Shown here piece after piece: positions 12,662 through 20,939 of a stretch of 64,000 bases of DNA. The DNA comes from Frigoribacterium sp. Leaf8. Its GTDB lineage: Bacteria > Actinomycetota > Actinomycetes > Actinomycetales > Microbacteriaceae. Where the stretch lies: contig NZ_LMKB01000001.1 in assembly GCF_001421165.1 (NCBI RefSeq), positions 329,179 to 393,178 on the forward strand. The letters run 5' to 3'. The translations under genes and the position numbers were made by a program. The notes beneath the pieces were generated by a model. The model saw only the letters and a list, made by a program, of their open reading frames with translations. It was not told the DNA's origin and did no database searches. The first letter of the stretch is position 1. Each line of letters starts with the position of its first letter.

Positions 12662-13941
12662 CGGGTGCCTCCAGGGGTGGCGGGGCGGACGGAGCGGGAG
12701 AGCGCAGGAGGCGCGGTGCGGGACGGTGCGGAGGTCGCGCCGGTCGCGCCCGTCGCGCCGGTCGTGCCGGTCGCGGCCTCGCGGGCGATGCGGAGGCGGC
12801 GGGGCACGGCGTCGGCCTCGAGCGACTCGGGAGCCAGGACGCCGGCCACCTCGTCGGCCGTGGTGACGCGGGGCGGCGTGTGCGTGCCCTTCAGCGTGCC
12901 GCGGGCCTTGAGCGCCATGACGAAGGTGAGCACCCGGGCGACCGGCGTGTAGAGGTCGACGGGGATCTCCTCGCCCAGGCCGCAGGCGGCGTGGAGGGCT
13001 CGGGTCAGCGGGACGTCGACGACGAGCGGGACGCCGTCGGCGGTGGCCTGCTCGCGGATGCGGGCGGCGACCGTGCCGGCGCCCTTCGCGACGACGCGCG
13101 GAGCCGACTTGCCGGGTTCGTACTTGACCGCCACGGCGTAGTCGGTCGGGTTCACCATGACGACGTCGGCGTCGGCGATGGCCCCGATCATGCGGTTGCG
13201 GCTCATCGCGAGCTGACGGGAACGCCGCTGCGACTTGACCAGGGGGTCGCCGTCGCTCGACTTGTTCTCGTCCTTGACCTCTTTCTTGGTCATGCGGGTC
13301 TTCTTGCGGTTGCGGCGCATGACGACGAACACGTCGGCGAAGGCGAGCAGCAGGCCGGCCGCGATCGCGGCCTTGATCAGGATGCCGGTGCCGGCCTTGG
13401 CCTCCTCGAGCACGGCCGAGACGCTGAGGCCGCCGCCGCTCATGAGCACGGGCATCAGGCCCTGGATCGCGAACCAGAGCACGAGGCCGACGACGGTCGT
13501 CTTGATCAACGCCTTCGCGCCGTTCCAGAGCGCCTGCGTGCCGAAGGTGTTCTTGAGGCCGTTGAGCAGGTTGAACTGCTCGTAGTTGCCGGTCATGCGC
13601 TTGATGTGCACGCCGCCCTGCACGATCGCGGTCGCGAGGACGGCCACGCCGACGACGGCCAGCATGGGCCCGATCGTGGCCCCCATCGAACCCGCGCCCT
13701 GCATCAGCTCGGTGACCACGGTCGCCGAGTCGGGGTGCGTGATGGCCTGGCGGATCGAGAACATCTGGTCGACGCCCGCCGAGGAGGCGCGCTCGATGGT
13801 CGAGGGGATCATCACGGCGGCGGCGCCGACGCCCACCCAGGCGCTGAGGTCCTGCGACCGGGACAGCTGGCCCTTCGAGTGGACCTCTTTCATCCGCTTC
13901 TCGGTCGCGGCCTCGGAGCGCTCGCCGGAGTCGTCCGCCAT
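12658..13941 (-). CDS. flhB: Flagellar export switch protein FlhB with an NPTD site
   Basis: The 427-aa product has four membrane segments (about residues 33-225) and the cytoplasmic domain that switches export from hook to filament subunits by self-cleavage between Asn and Pro. The site reads VNPTDYAVAVKY where the family consensus is NPTH. The scissile N-P pair is kept but the His is Asp. The C-terminal ~70 residues are an extra, Ala/Thr-rich tail with 9-bp coding repeats (GATGATGAT...). It overlaps flhA by 4 bp and follows fliR with one spacer base (TGA-C-ATG). Confidence 0.95.
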   Translation of the reverse strand: MADDSGERSEAATEKRMKEVHSKGQLSRSQDLSAWVGVGAAAVMIPSTIERASSAGVDQMFSIRQAITHPDSATVVTELMQGAGSMGATIGPMLAVVGVAVLATAIVQGGVHIKRMTGNYEQFNLLNGLKNTFGTQALWNGAKALIKTTVVGLVLWFAIQGLMPVLMSGGGLSVSAVLEEAKAGTGILIKAAIAAGLLLAFADVFVVMRRNRKKTRMTKKEVKDENKSSDGDPLVKSQRRSRQLAMSRNRMIGAIADADVVMVNPTDYAVAVKYEPGKSAPRVVAKGAGTVAARIREQATADGVPLVVDVPLTRALHAACGLGEEIPVDLYTPVARVLTFVMALKARGTLKGTHTPPRVTTADEVAGVLAPESLEADAVPRRLRIAREAATGTTGATGATGATSAPSRTAPPALSRSVRPATPGGTR

Positions 13942-13942
13942 G

Positions 13943-14695
13943 TCAGCCCACCCCCAGCAGCATGTCGGCGGCGTCGCCGGTCAACGAGGCCACGACGCCG
14001 GGCAGGGCGAGGAAGACGCCGCCGGCCAGCATGACCGTCATGAGGATCTTGAGCGGGAAGCCCATCGCGTAGGCGTTGAGGGCCGGCGCGACGCGGGAGA
14101 GCAGCCCGAGGCCGACGTCGGCGAGGAACAGCACGACGCAGAGCGGCCCGGCGATCTGGATGGTCGAGAGGAAGAGCTGGCTGACGCCGGTCGTCAGCAG
14201 CTCGACCGGACGGGAGAGGTCCATGCCGAGCCCGAGCGGCACGGCGTCGAACGACCGCGTGAGGCCGCCGATGATCAGCTGGTACCCCCCGGTCGCGAAC
14301 ATCAGGGCGAGCGCGGTCATCTGGAACAACCGGGTGAACTGCGCGCCGTTGACCATCGACTGCGGGTCGAACGCCTGGGCGAGCGTGAAGCCGCCGAAGA
14401 GGTCGATCAGGCTGCCGGCCGCCTGCACCGCGGCGAAGGCGACGAACACCAGGAAGCCCAGCACGGCGCCGACGACGAGCTCGAGCACGAGGGCCATGAC
14501 GAACGGTCCCGTCTCGAGGGACACGTAGCCGGGGGCGACGCGGGGCGCGACGGCGAGCGCGAGCCCGATGCCGAGCATGGCCTTCACCCTCGCCGGGAAG
14601 GCCCGGTACGAGAACGGAGGCGCGATCACGAGGAACGCGGTCATGCGCACGGCGGCGAGGAGGGTGGCCTCGAGCCAGCTGAGGTCGAACGACAC
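13943..14695 (-). CDS. fliR: Flagellar export apparatus protein FliR
   Basis: The 250-aa product is a hydrophobic export-gate component with about six predicted helices. It contains the conserved VFxRxxAFLxxxPxF-like N-terminal segment, here RMTAFLVIAPPFSYRAFPAR. FliR forms the export core with FliP and FliQ in the basal body membrane. The length is typical. It lies 9 bp after fliQ and one base before flhB in the unbroken fliO-P-Q-R-flhB-flhA order. Confidence 0.95.
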   Translation of the reverse strand: MSFDLSWLEATLLAAVRMTAFLVIAPPFSYRAFPARVKAMLGIGLALAVAPRVAPGYVSLETGPFVMALVLELVVGAVLGFLVFVAFAAVQAAGSLIDLFGGFTLAQAFDPQSMVNGAQFTRLFQMTALALMFATGGYQLIIGGLTRSFDAVPLGLGMDLSRPVELLTTGVSQLFLSTIQIAGPLCVVLFLADVGLGLLSRVAPALNAYAMGFPLKILMTVMLAGGVFLALPGVVASLTGDAADMLLGVG

Positions 14696-14704
14696 GGTGC
14701 GTCC

Positions 14705-14980
14705 CTACCCGCCGCTGAGCAGCTGGGGGATGCGGTCGAACACCATGGTCGTGAACGACACCATCTCGCTGATCATCCAGTGGCCGGTGACGATGAGCGC
14801 GATGCCGACGGCGACGGCCTTCGGCACGAACGCGAGGGTGACCTCCTGGATCTGCGTGATCGACTGCAGCAGCGAGATCGCGAAACCGACGACGAGCGAG
14901 GTGATCAGCACGGGTGCGGCGAGCTTGCCCGTGATGATCAGGGCCTGCATCGAGAGGTCGAGGACGGCGTTGGAATCCAT
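14705..14980 (-). CDS. fliQ: Flagellar export apparatus protein FliQ
   Basis: The 91-aa product (MDSNAVLDLSMQALII...) has two membrane helices separated by a short polar loop with the family segment LLQSITQIQEVTLAFVPK. FliQ assembles with FliP and FliR into the export gate. The start at 14980 overlaps the fliP stop by one base (TGATG), which supports this start over longer reading frames upstream. Length and order are normal for the family. Confidence 0.96.
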   Translation of the reverse strand: MDSNAVLDLSMQALIITGKLAAPVLITSLVVGFAISLLQSITQIQEVTLAFVPKAVAVGIALIVTGHWMISEMVSFTTMVFDRIPQLLSGG

Positions 14981-16017
14981 CAGGCACCCACCTGGTAACT
15001 CTCGATGAGGCTCTTGATGATGAGGCCCCAGCCGTCGACGAGGACGAACAGCAGGATCTTGAACGGCAGCGAGATCATCACCGGCGGCAGCATCATCATG
15101 CCCATCGACATGAGCGCGGCGCTGACGACGAGGTCGATGACGAGGAAGGGGATGAAGATCACGAAGCCGATGATGAACGCGGCGCGCAGCTCGCTGATCA
15201 TGAAGGACGGGATGAGCGTCAGCATGGGCACGTCGGCCTGGCTGTCGGGGTTCGGCTGGTTCGCCGACCGGGTCATCAGCGCGAGGTCCTCTTCGCGGGT
15301 GTGGGCGAGCATGAACTCCCGCAACGGCGCGATGCCGGCGTCGATCGCGCCCTGCAGGTCGAGGCGGCCGTCGAGGTAGGGCTGCACGGCGTCCGTGTTG
15401 ATGTGGGTCAGGATCGGAGCCATGATGAACAGGCTCAGGAACAGGGCCAGCCCTGCGAGCACCTGGTTCGGCGGGATCGACGGCAGCGCGAGCGCGTTCC
15501 GCGTCATCGCGAGCACCACGAAGATCTTGGTGAACGACGTCATCATCAGCAGCAGCGCGGGCGCCACGCTCAGCAGCGTGATGCCGATCAGGGTGACGAC
15601 GGCCTGGCTGGGCGCACCGTCGGGGCCGTTGATGTCGATGCTCAGGCCGCCCGAGCCGGTGCCGTCCGACGTGGTCTGGTCGGTGTCGGTGAAGTCGGTG
15701 GGGGTCGTGCCGGTGGTGGCCTCGGTGCCGTCCGTGGCCGGGGCGGTGGGAGCGGTGGGGGCCGTCGGCGAGACGGGGGCCGCGTTCGCCTGCTGACCGA
15801 TCAACATGACGAGGGCGGACGCCACGACGAGCGCGAGCAGTGTGACGACGATGGCCCGGGCGAAGCGCGTGTCGGCGAAGCGCGCGGGTGCGGCCACCAG
15901 GGAGCGGCCGAGGGGGGCCCCGTGCAGGCCGTCCCGCAGCGTCGGGCGGACGAGGCGACGCAGGGCGGACGCGAAGGAGGGGCGGGTCGGGGACGCGGAC
16001 GACCGGCGGCCGGTCAT
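14980..16017 (-). CDS. fliP: Flagellar export gate protein FliP with extended N-terminus
   Basis: The 345-aa product ends with a classical FliP core (about residues 135-345): MTSFTKIFVVLAMTRNAL and PPNQVLAGLALFLSLFIM, then three more helices with GMMMLPPVMISLPFKILLF. The first 135 residues are unusual. They hold an Arg-rich stretch, a hydrophobic segment (about 55-75) that may be a signal sequence, and a Thr/Pro/Asp-rich linker. FliP proteins are normally about 220-250 aa with a cleaved signal peptide. An in-frame internal start is possible, but the 4-bp overlap with fliO supports this one. Confidence 0.93.
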   Translation of the reverse strand: MTGRRSSASPTRPSFASALRRLVRPTLRDGLHGAPLGRSLVAAPARFADTRFARAIVVTLLALVVASALVMLIGQQANAAPVSPTAPTAPTAPATDGTEATTGTTPTDFTDTDQTTSDGTGSGGLSIDINGPDGAPSQAVVTLIGITLLSVAPALLLMMTSFTKIFVVLAMTRNALALPSIPPNQVLAGLALFLSLFIMAPILTHINTDAVQPYLDGRLDLQGAIDAGIAPLREFMLAHTREEDLALMTRSANQPNPDSQADVPMLTLIPSFMISELRAAFIIGFVIFIPFLVIDLVVSAALMSMGMMMLPPVMISLPFKILLFVLVDGWGLIIKSLIESYQVGA

Positions 16018-16625
16018 CCGGCTCGTCCGCTGCGCAGGGCCGCGGCCGCCTGACGCCAGGTGTCGGGTGCGAGGATCGAGCCCTCGATCGACTTGGCGGT
16101 GCGACCGCGACGACGAGCGTCGAGGTCACGAGGACGCGAGACGGCGGCACGGCGGGCGGCACCGCGAGGGCGCAGCAGCTCGACGGGGGTCGTGTCGACG
16201 GGGGTCGCGTCGGCCGGGCGGGCGGGCAGCTCGTCGCGGGCCGCGGCGCCTTCGGCGGACAGGACGGACGCGAACGCGACGGGGGCGATCGACGTGACCC
16301 GCGCCTCCTGCGTGACGGACTCGGTCGCGGACTCCTCGGGCTCGGGGACCAGCGTCAGGGCGCCGGCGTCGACGGGACGGTCGGCGGCCGCGAGGACGGT
16401 CACGGACGACTCGGTCACGCCGAGCACGAGACGCTCGCCCTCGACGTCGACCACCACGACGCTGGCCTTCGCGCCGACGCCCTGACGGGCGACGACCGAG
16501 ACCTGCGACGTGGCGCGGGAGCCCGCACGACCGCCCTTCACCAGGCGCTTCTGCAGCACCCAGAGCAGGGCGAGGACGACGCCCAACGAGAGGACGACCC
16601 GCAGGCCGACGACGACGGTGTCCAC
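16014..16625 (-). CDS. fliO: FliO-like flagellar biosynthesis protein
   Basis: The 203-aa product starts with one membrane helix (about residues 5-24, VVVGLRVVLSLGVVLALLWVL) followed by KRLVKGG and a FliO-like beta domain (VSVVARQGVGAKASVVVVDV, ERLVLGVTESSVTVL). The C-terminal half is low-complexity Ala/Arg-rich and carries one AGGAGGCGCG copy (encoded as QEAR). FliO is poorly conserved and acts as an assembly factor for FliP. Its place between fliN and fliP, with a 4-bp overlap onto fliP and 2 bp after fliN, makes the call reliable. Confidence 0.88.
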   Translation of the reverse strand: MDTVVVGLRVVLSLGVVLALLWVLQKRLVKGGRAGSRATSQVSVVARQGVGAKASVVVVDVEGERLVLGVTESSVTVLAAADRPVDAGALTLVPEPEESATESVTQEARVTSIAPVAFASVLSAEGAAARDELPARPADATPVDTTPVELLRPRGAARRAAVSRPRDLDARRRGRTAKSIEGSILAPDTWRQAAAALRSGRAG

Positions 16626-16627
16626 GA

Positions 16628-17353
16628 TCAGGCGATGCCGTCGGCGACGTCGAGGATCTTGGTGATGCGGACGGCGTAGTCCTGGTCGACCACGACGACC
16701 TCGCCGTGCGCGATCAGGCGACCGTTGAGCAGCACGTCCGCGGGGGCGCCGGCCGAGCGGTCGAGTTCGATGACGGCACCGGGCTCGAGGCCCAGGACGT
16801 CGCGGACCGACATGCGGGTGCGGCCGATCTCGACCGTCAGGGCCATCTCGACGTTGTTGATGCGACCGAGGTTGCCGGTCGACACCGCGCCCACGGTCGG
16901 CGCCACGGGCGACGAGCCGCCGATCGTGCCGGTCTCGCGGAGGCGCAGGGCGAACCAGCCGGCGGGCTGACCCGCGGCCGTCAGCTCGAAGACGACCGTC
17001 TCGGGGTCGGTCAGGAGCGCGTCGGCCGACTCGCGACGGCTCTCGCCGAGCACGCCGGTGCCGAGCACGCCCGTCGCGGCCTCGAGCGCGGGACGCAGGA
17101 CGTCCGAGACCGAGACCATCGGGTTGTCGGTGCCCGCCGCGGCGGCGAGCTGGTCCATGTCGGCCAGCAGGACCGCGGTGTCGGCCGAGACCGACCCGAC
17201 GAACGACGTGACCACGACGGACGGACCCGCGAGGCGGAGGCCGTGCGCGGAGGCCGGGTCGACGGCCACGGCACGCAGGGGCGTGGGCGTCGGCAGCTGG
17301 GCGACCAGCGCCTCGACCGCCGCGGTGTGCAGGGTGATGGTCGTGCCGGTCAT
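16628..17353 (-). CDS. fliN: Flagellar motor switch protein FliN (FliY-like length)
   Basis: The 241-aa product ends in a SpoA/FliN domain (about residues 160-241): INNVEMALTVEIGRTRMSVR, DVLGLEPGAVIELDR, DVLLNGRLIAHGEVVVVD, YAVRITKI. The preceding 150 residues contain a region resembling the FliN/FliY extension that packs with FliM, with an Ala-rich core. Enteric FliN is about 137 aa, so this one is longer, as in Bacillus FliY. I cannot see the CheC phosphatase motifs. The ATG at 17353 overlaps the fliM stop by 4 bp. Confidence 0.93.
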   Translation of the reverse strand: MTGTTITLHTAAVEALVAQLPTPTPLRAVAVDPASAHGLRLAGPSVVVTSFVGSVSADTAVLLADMDQLAAAAGTDNPMVSVSDVLRPALEAATGVLGTGVLGESRRESADALLTDPETVVFELTAAGQPAGWFALRLRETGTIGGSSPVAPTVGAVSTGNLGRINNVEMALTVEIGRTRMSVRDVLGLEPGAVIELDRSAGAPADVLLNGRLIAHGEVVVVDQDYAVRITKILDVADGIA

Positions 17354-18297
17354 GAGGTTCCTTCTTCGGTGCCGGTCAGGGAGGTGGAGACGACGATGCC
17401 GGCCAGGCGGGAGCCGGCGGCTCCGACGGCGGCACGGCCGACGGGCTGGCCGTCGACGCTGATCTCGAGCGGGCGGTGCTGCGGGTGGGGAAGCGGCAGC
17501 AGGTCGCCGACGGCCAGCCCGAGCACGACGCTCGGCAGCACCGCGGCGGGGGCGAAGGTCAGCGAGACGCCGACCGGCACCGAGGCCAGCTGGGCGCCGA
17601 GCAGGTCGCGGGCGTCGGCGGCGTCGATCGTCGGGTTGGACTCGCCCAGCTGCGACAGCAGGACGTCGGCGGGGATCGCGACCGTGCCGGGCGCGACGCG
17701 CTCGCCGACGCGGATCTCGAACGAGGCGACGATCATCAGGTCGGACTTCTGGGCGGCCTGGGCGAACTGCGAGTTGTACTGGAACCCGCCGACGCTGATC
17801 GGGTCGGCGAGCATGGTGCCGAACGAGTAGCGGAGGTCGTCGAGGGCGTCGTCCATCAGGCGGCGCACGAGGGCCTGCTCGATGGGCGTGAAGGTGCGCT
17901 CGGGCAGCGTGGCGGGCTTGACGGCGCCGAGCATGTGGCTGACCCAGGTGAGCGCGGCGGACGACGGGAACTGGATGACGGCCTTCGCCGAGACGCCCTC
18001 GAGGGTGCAGAGCACCATGGCGGTGGTCGGCGGCAGGGACGAGGCGTACTCGTCGTAGGTGAGCATCTGCACCTGGTCGCAGGTCACCTGCGAGAGCACC
18101 CGGACCTTGGCGGTGAGCTGGGTGCCCCACTGCCGCGCGAAGGTGTCGAAGGCGAGCTCGAGGACGCGCGAGTGCTCACGGGCGAGGGTCGTCGGACGGC
18201 GGAAGTCGTAGACCTCGACGGTCTTCTGCGGGCGCGTCGACGAGCCGACCGTCGAGGTCGGTGCGCTGCTGCCCGTCGGGGCGTCGAGGAGTGTCAC
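17350..18297 (-). CDS. fliM: Flagellar motor switch protein FliM
   Basis: The 315-aa product is the C-ring subunit that binds CheY-P. The N-terminal EIDSLL-type peptide is not obvious. The conserved middle domain (VYDFRRPTTLAREHSRVLEL, then LSQVTCDQVQMLTYDEYASS) and the C-terminal SpoA domain (PLEISVDGQPVGRAAVG) are clear. A sigma-28-type -10 box ends only 8 bases before the ATG, so the mRNA from that promoter would be leaderless or nearly so. fliN overlaps by 4 bp. No fliL lies between motB and fliM. Confidence 0.95.
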   Translation of the reverse strand: MTLLDAPTGSSAPTSTVGSSTRPQKTVEVYDFRRPTTLAREHSRVLELAFDTFARQWGTQLTAKVRVLSQVTCDQVQMLTYDEYASSLPPTTAMVLCTLEGVSAKAVIQFPSSAALTWVSHMLGAVKPATLPERTFTPIEQALVRRLMDDALDDLRYSFGTMLADPISVGGFQYNSQFAQAAQKSDLMIVASFEIRVGERVAPGTVAIPADVLLSQLGESNPTIDAADARDLLGAQLASVPVGVSLTFAPAAVLPSVVLGLAVGDLLPLPHPQHRPLEISVDGQPVGRAAVGAAGSRLAGIVVSTSLTGTEEGTS

Positions 18298-18305
18298 GGA
18301 CGGAG

Positions 18306-18332
18306 CTATCGGCCCGCCCCACCTGGGCGTTA
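18306..18332 (-). promoter_or_regulatory. Sigma-28 (FliA/WhiG-type) promoter of fliM
   Basis: On the minus strand TAAC (18329-18332), exactly 15 bp, then GCCGATAG (18306-18313). This matches the known WhiG/FliA consensus TAA-N15-GCCGATAA. The -10 box ends 8 bases from the fliM ATG, so the transcript start would nearly coincide with the start codon. Confidence 0.85.
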
Positions 18333-18350
18333 GCCCAGGATCGGTCGTAC

Positions 18351-18364
18351 CCCCCGGACTGGGT
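18351..18364 (+). promoter_or_regulatory. Operator-like site upstream of the fliM promoter
   Basis: CCCCCGGACTGGGT lies 18 bp upstream of the fliM sigma-28 -35 box. Near-identical sequences occur upstream of flgB (39435-39448) and twice between fliA and flgN. A regulator binding here is inference. Confidence 0.45.
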
Positions 18365-18423
18365 TGCCGTCGTCGTGCTGCGTCGCGGGGTCGCGCTCCC
18401 GGGCCGGTGGGGCCCGTCGGGGG

Positions 18424-19458
18424 TCAGTGGCCCGAGGACTCCTCCTTCTTCTCCGTCTTCTTCTCGGTCTTCGTCTCGGCCGCGGCGTCCGCCGTCGACG
18501 CGTCACCCGACTCGGCCGTGGTCGAGGTGTCGGCCGCCTGCTGGACGGTGGGGTTGCGACCGTCGGTCACCGCGCCTCCCGCGGCGGCGGCGGCCTGCTC
18601 GAGCTGCGGCAGCAGCGCGCTCACCGTGTCGGACTGGTTCGACAGGACGACGATGTCGACGCGGCGGTTCGACGCGAGGTCGGCGTCGGTCGTGCCGGTG
18701 CTGAGCGGACGCGACGAGCCGAAGCCGACCGACTGGATGTGGTCGGCACCCATGCCGCCCCGCTCGACGAGGTCGCGCAGCACCTGGGTGGCGCGGGCGG
18801 AGGAGAGCTCCCAGTTGGTCGCGAAGGGCGCGGTCGAGCTGCGCTGGTCGGCGTGGCCCTCGACCGAGACGTCGTGACCCGAGGTCTTCAGCACCGGCCC
18901 GATGGCGTTCATGACGTTCACGGCCGTGCCGCTGAGGTCGGCGCTGTTCGTGCCGAAGAAGGTCTCGGAGCCGATCAGGCGGACGGTCAGACCCCGGGCG
19001 TCGACGGCGAACTCGACGTCGGCGCTGAGCCCCGAGCCCTCGAGGTTCGCGGCGATCGCGGCCTTGATGGCGGTGAGGTCCTCCAGTTCGCCCTGGGCCG
19101 CGACCGTGGCGGCGGCGGCCTGCTCGGCGGTCTGGGCCTCCCCCGAGGCGGCGGCCTTGCTCAGGTCGGTCTCGTCGCCCGACGAGTAGCCCTTCCCCTC
19201 TTTCGTCACGTCGGCGGCGTTCACGACGGTGCCCGAGGCCGTGTCGACCTTGCCCACGTCGGTCTGGCCGAAGCCGGTCGCGAGCGAGTTGCGCAGGGCG
19301 ATGTACTTGTCCTGGTCGACGTTCGACATGGCGAACAGCACGATGAACATGCACATCAACACGGTGATCATGTCCATGTACGAGGCCATCCAGCGCTCGT
19401 CGGGGTGCTCGTCCTCGGCGTGCCCCTTCTTCTTGCGACCGCCGCGTGCCCCGCTCAT
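18424..19458 (-). CDS. motB: Flagellar stator protein MotB
   Basis: The 344-aa product has one membrane helix near residues 25-45 (WMASYMDMITVLMCMFIVLF). It holds the conserved ion-binding Asp within SYMDMITVLM. An OmpA-like peptidoglycan-binding domain lies at about 160-290 (DVSVEGHADQRSS, NWELSSARATQVLRDL, SNRRVDIVV). The C-terminal 50 residues are Glu/Lys-rich. With MotA it forms the proton- or sodium-driven stator. Ion choice cannot be read here. The ATG at 19458 overlaps the motA stop by 4 bp. Confidence 0.96.
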   Translation of the reverse strand: MSGARGGRKKKGHAEDEHPDERWMASYMDMITVLMCMFIVLFAMSNVDQDKYIALRNSLATGFGQTDVGKVDTASGTVVNAADVTKEGKGYSSGDETDLSKAAASGEAQTAEQAAAATVAAQGELEDLTAIKAAIAANLEGSGLSADVEFAVDARGLTVRLIGSETFFGTNSADLSGTAVNVMNAIGPVLKTSGHDVSVEGHADQRSSTAPFATNWELSSARATQVLRDLVERGGMGADHIQSVGFGSSRPLSTGTTDADLASNRRVDIVVLSNQSDTVSALLPQLEQAAAAAGGAVTDGRNPTVQQAADTSTTAESGDASTADAAAETKTEKKTEKKEESSGH

Positions 19459-20300
19459 GCGGCCAGCCCCTGGTCGTCGCCACCGGTCTTCGCGCCGGCC
19501 TTGGCCTTGGCGCCCTTGCCACCCTTGCCGCCCTTGCCGTCGCCGCCGTCGAGTGCGTGCGTCGGCACCATGGCCTTGAGGCGTTCGCCGAGGAGGCGCG
19601 GCTGGCTTCCGGCCTGGACCGCCAGCACCCCCTCCATCAGCAGCGTCATGCGCAGCTCGTCGAGGTCGGCCAGCTTCTTGAGGCGCGCACCGAGCGGCAG
19701 CCAGAGGAAGTTCGCCGTCAGCAGGCCCCACAGGGTCGCGACGAACGCCGCGGCGATCATGTGGCCGAGCTCGTCGGGCTCGGCGAGGTTCTCGAGCACG
19801 TGGGTGAGGCTGACGACCGTGCCCACGATGCCGACCGTCGGGGCGTACCCGCCGAGGCTCATGAAGAACTTGCTGGCCGTGCGGTCGGCGGCGAGACGGG
19901 ACTCCATCTCGTCCTCGAGCAGGATGCGCAGCTCCTCGCCGTCGGTGCCGTCGGCGATGTTCTGCAGGGCGCCCTTCATGAACGGGTCGTCGAGCTTCTC
20001 GGCCTCCTGCTCGAGCGAGAGCAGGCCCTCGCTGCGGGCCTTCTCGGCGAGCGACACGACGCCGTCGATGACCGACTGCGGAGGGACGACCTTGCCGGTG
20101 AAGGCGCGGGAGATCTTCTTGAAGCTGAGGATCGCGTCCTTGATCGTCGTGCCGGCGATGCCGACGCCGATGGTGGCGCCGAAGACGAGGATGATCGGGG
20201 CGGGCAACAGCAGCCCGGCGATGCTGACGCCCTCGAGCTGGATCATGCCGAAGAGGGCACCCAGGGCGAGGACGATGCCGATGATCGTTGCGGGATCCAC
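19455..20300 (-). CDS. motA: Flagellar stator protein MotA
   Basis: The 281-aa product has four membrane helices (two near 5-45, two near 150-205) and the cytoplasmic loop that contacts FliG. Typical segments are PTVGIVGTVVSLTHVLENL and the Pro-containing helix before HMIAAAFVATLWGLLTAN. The C-terminus is a Gly/Lys-rich tail. It follows flbD with 2 bp between and overlaps motB by 4 bp, so flbD-motA-motB form one unit under the sigma-28 promoter at 20790-20816. Confidence 0.96.
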   Translation of the reverse strand: MDPATIIGIVLALGALFGMIQLEGVSIAGLLLPAPIILVFGATIGVGIAGTTIKDAILSFKKISRAFTGKVVPPQSVIDGVVSLAEKARSEGLLSLEQEAEKLDDPFMKGALQNIADGTDGEELRILLEDEMESRLAADRTASKFFMSLGGYAPTVGIVGTVVSLTHVLENLAEPDELGHMIAAAFVATLWGLLTANFLWLPLGARLKKLADLDELRMTLLMEGVLAVQAGSQPRLLGERLKAMVPTHALDGGDGKGGKGGKGAKAKAGAKTGGDDQGLAA

Positions 20301-20302
20301 GG

Positions 20303-20710
20303 TCAGCGTCCCTGCGTGGTGTCGGCCGATGCGGCCGGCGCAGCCGGCACGGTCGGCGCGGTCGGCGCGTGGACGGCGGGAGCCTGCACGGCGGGACGGA
20401 ACTCGGTGACGCGACCCGCGCCTCCTGCACCCGACGAGCCTCGGACGATGCCGAGCTGCGGACCGGTGGAGGTGCGGTTGCCGAGCGCCTGGGGCGTCGG
20501 CGCGGTGGCGGACGGCTCGTCGTAGGCGAGCGAGACGATGCGGGCCCGGTAACGGGCGATCATCTCGATGACCTCGGCCATCGGCTCGGTCACGACGTAC
20601 TTGGCGCCGTCGACCATGATCAGGACCGTGTCGGGCGTCTCGTGGATGCGCTCGATGAGGTCAGGGTTGACAGCGAATCTGCTGTCGTTGAGTCGCGTGA
20701 CGACGATCAT
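20303..20710 (-). CDS. flbD: FlbD-family flagellar protein with Ala/Pro-rich tail
   Basis: The 135-aa product matches the short FlbD family over residues 1-65 (MIVVTRLNDSRFAVNPDLIE, then ETPDTVLIMVDGAKYVVTEP, EVIEMIARYRARI). FlbD proteins of Gram-positive and spirochaete flagellar operons are about 65-80 aa and lie next to motA. Their function is not established. This is not the Caulobacter FlbD regulator. The extra 70 residues are Pro/Ala-rich and low in complexity, and include an AGGAGGCGCG copy. It is the first gene of its transcription unit. Confidence 0.88.
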   Translation of the reverse strand: MIVVTRLNDSRFAVNPDLIERIHETPDTVLIMVDGAKYVVTEPMAEVIEMIARYRARIVSLAYDEPSATAPTPQALGNRTSTGPQLGIVRGSSGAGGAGRVTEFRPAVQAPAVHAPTAPTVPAAPAASADTTQGR

Positions 20711-20789
20711 CGGCCCGTCCTAGGTCTGTGTCTCCTGCCTCCGTCCGTGGGGGCAGGTGTCGCTGCTCGTCCTGAGCGGCTACGGGTGA

Positions 20790-20816
20790 CTATCGGCCGG
20801 AGGTGGCGGGGCGTTA
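20790..20816 (-). promoter_or_regulatory. Sigma-28 promoter of flbD-motA-motB
   Basis: On the minus strand TAAC (20813-20816), 15 bp, then GCCGATAG (20790-20797), identical in both boxes to the fliM promoter. The expected leader is about 75 nt. It lies in the 229-bp divergent region shared with the WXG100-like operon. Confidence 0.88.
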
Positions 20817-20939
20817 GGTGCGGGTCGCGGGCCGATCCGCCCATCTCAGGGGGCACAGGGTTCTCCACAGGCAGGTCGCGGTGGGCCGAACAGTCGGTAT
20901 GGTGTGTGACATTGCTCATATCGACGAGGGGAAACCGCC

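Noticed and set aside
20875..20903. Sigma-A promoter for the WXG-like operon
   Set aside because: TATGGT at 20898-20903 is an acceptable -10, but no -35 lies at a fitting distance, so I do not list it.
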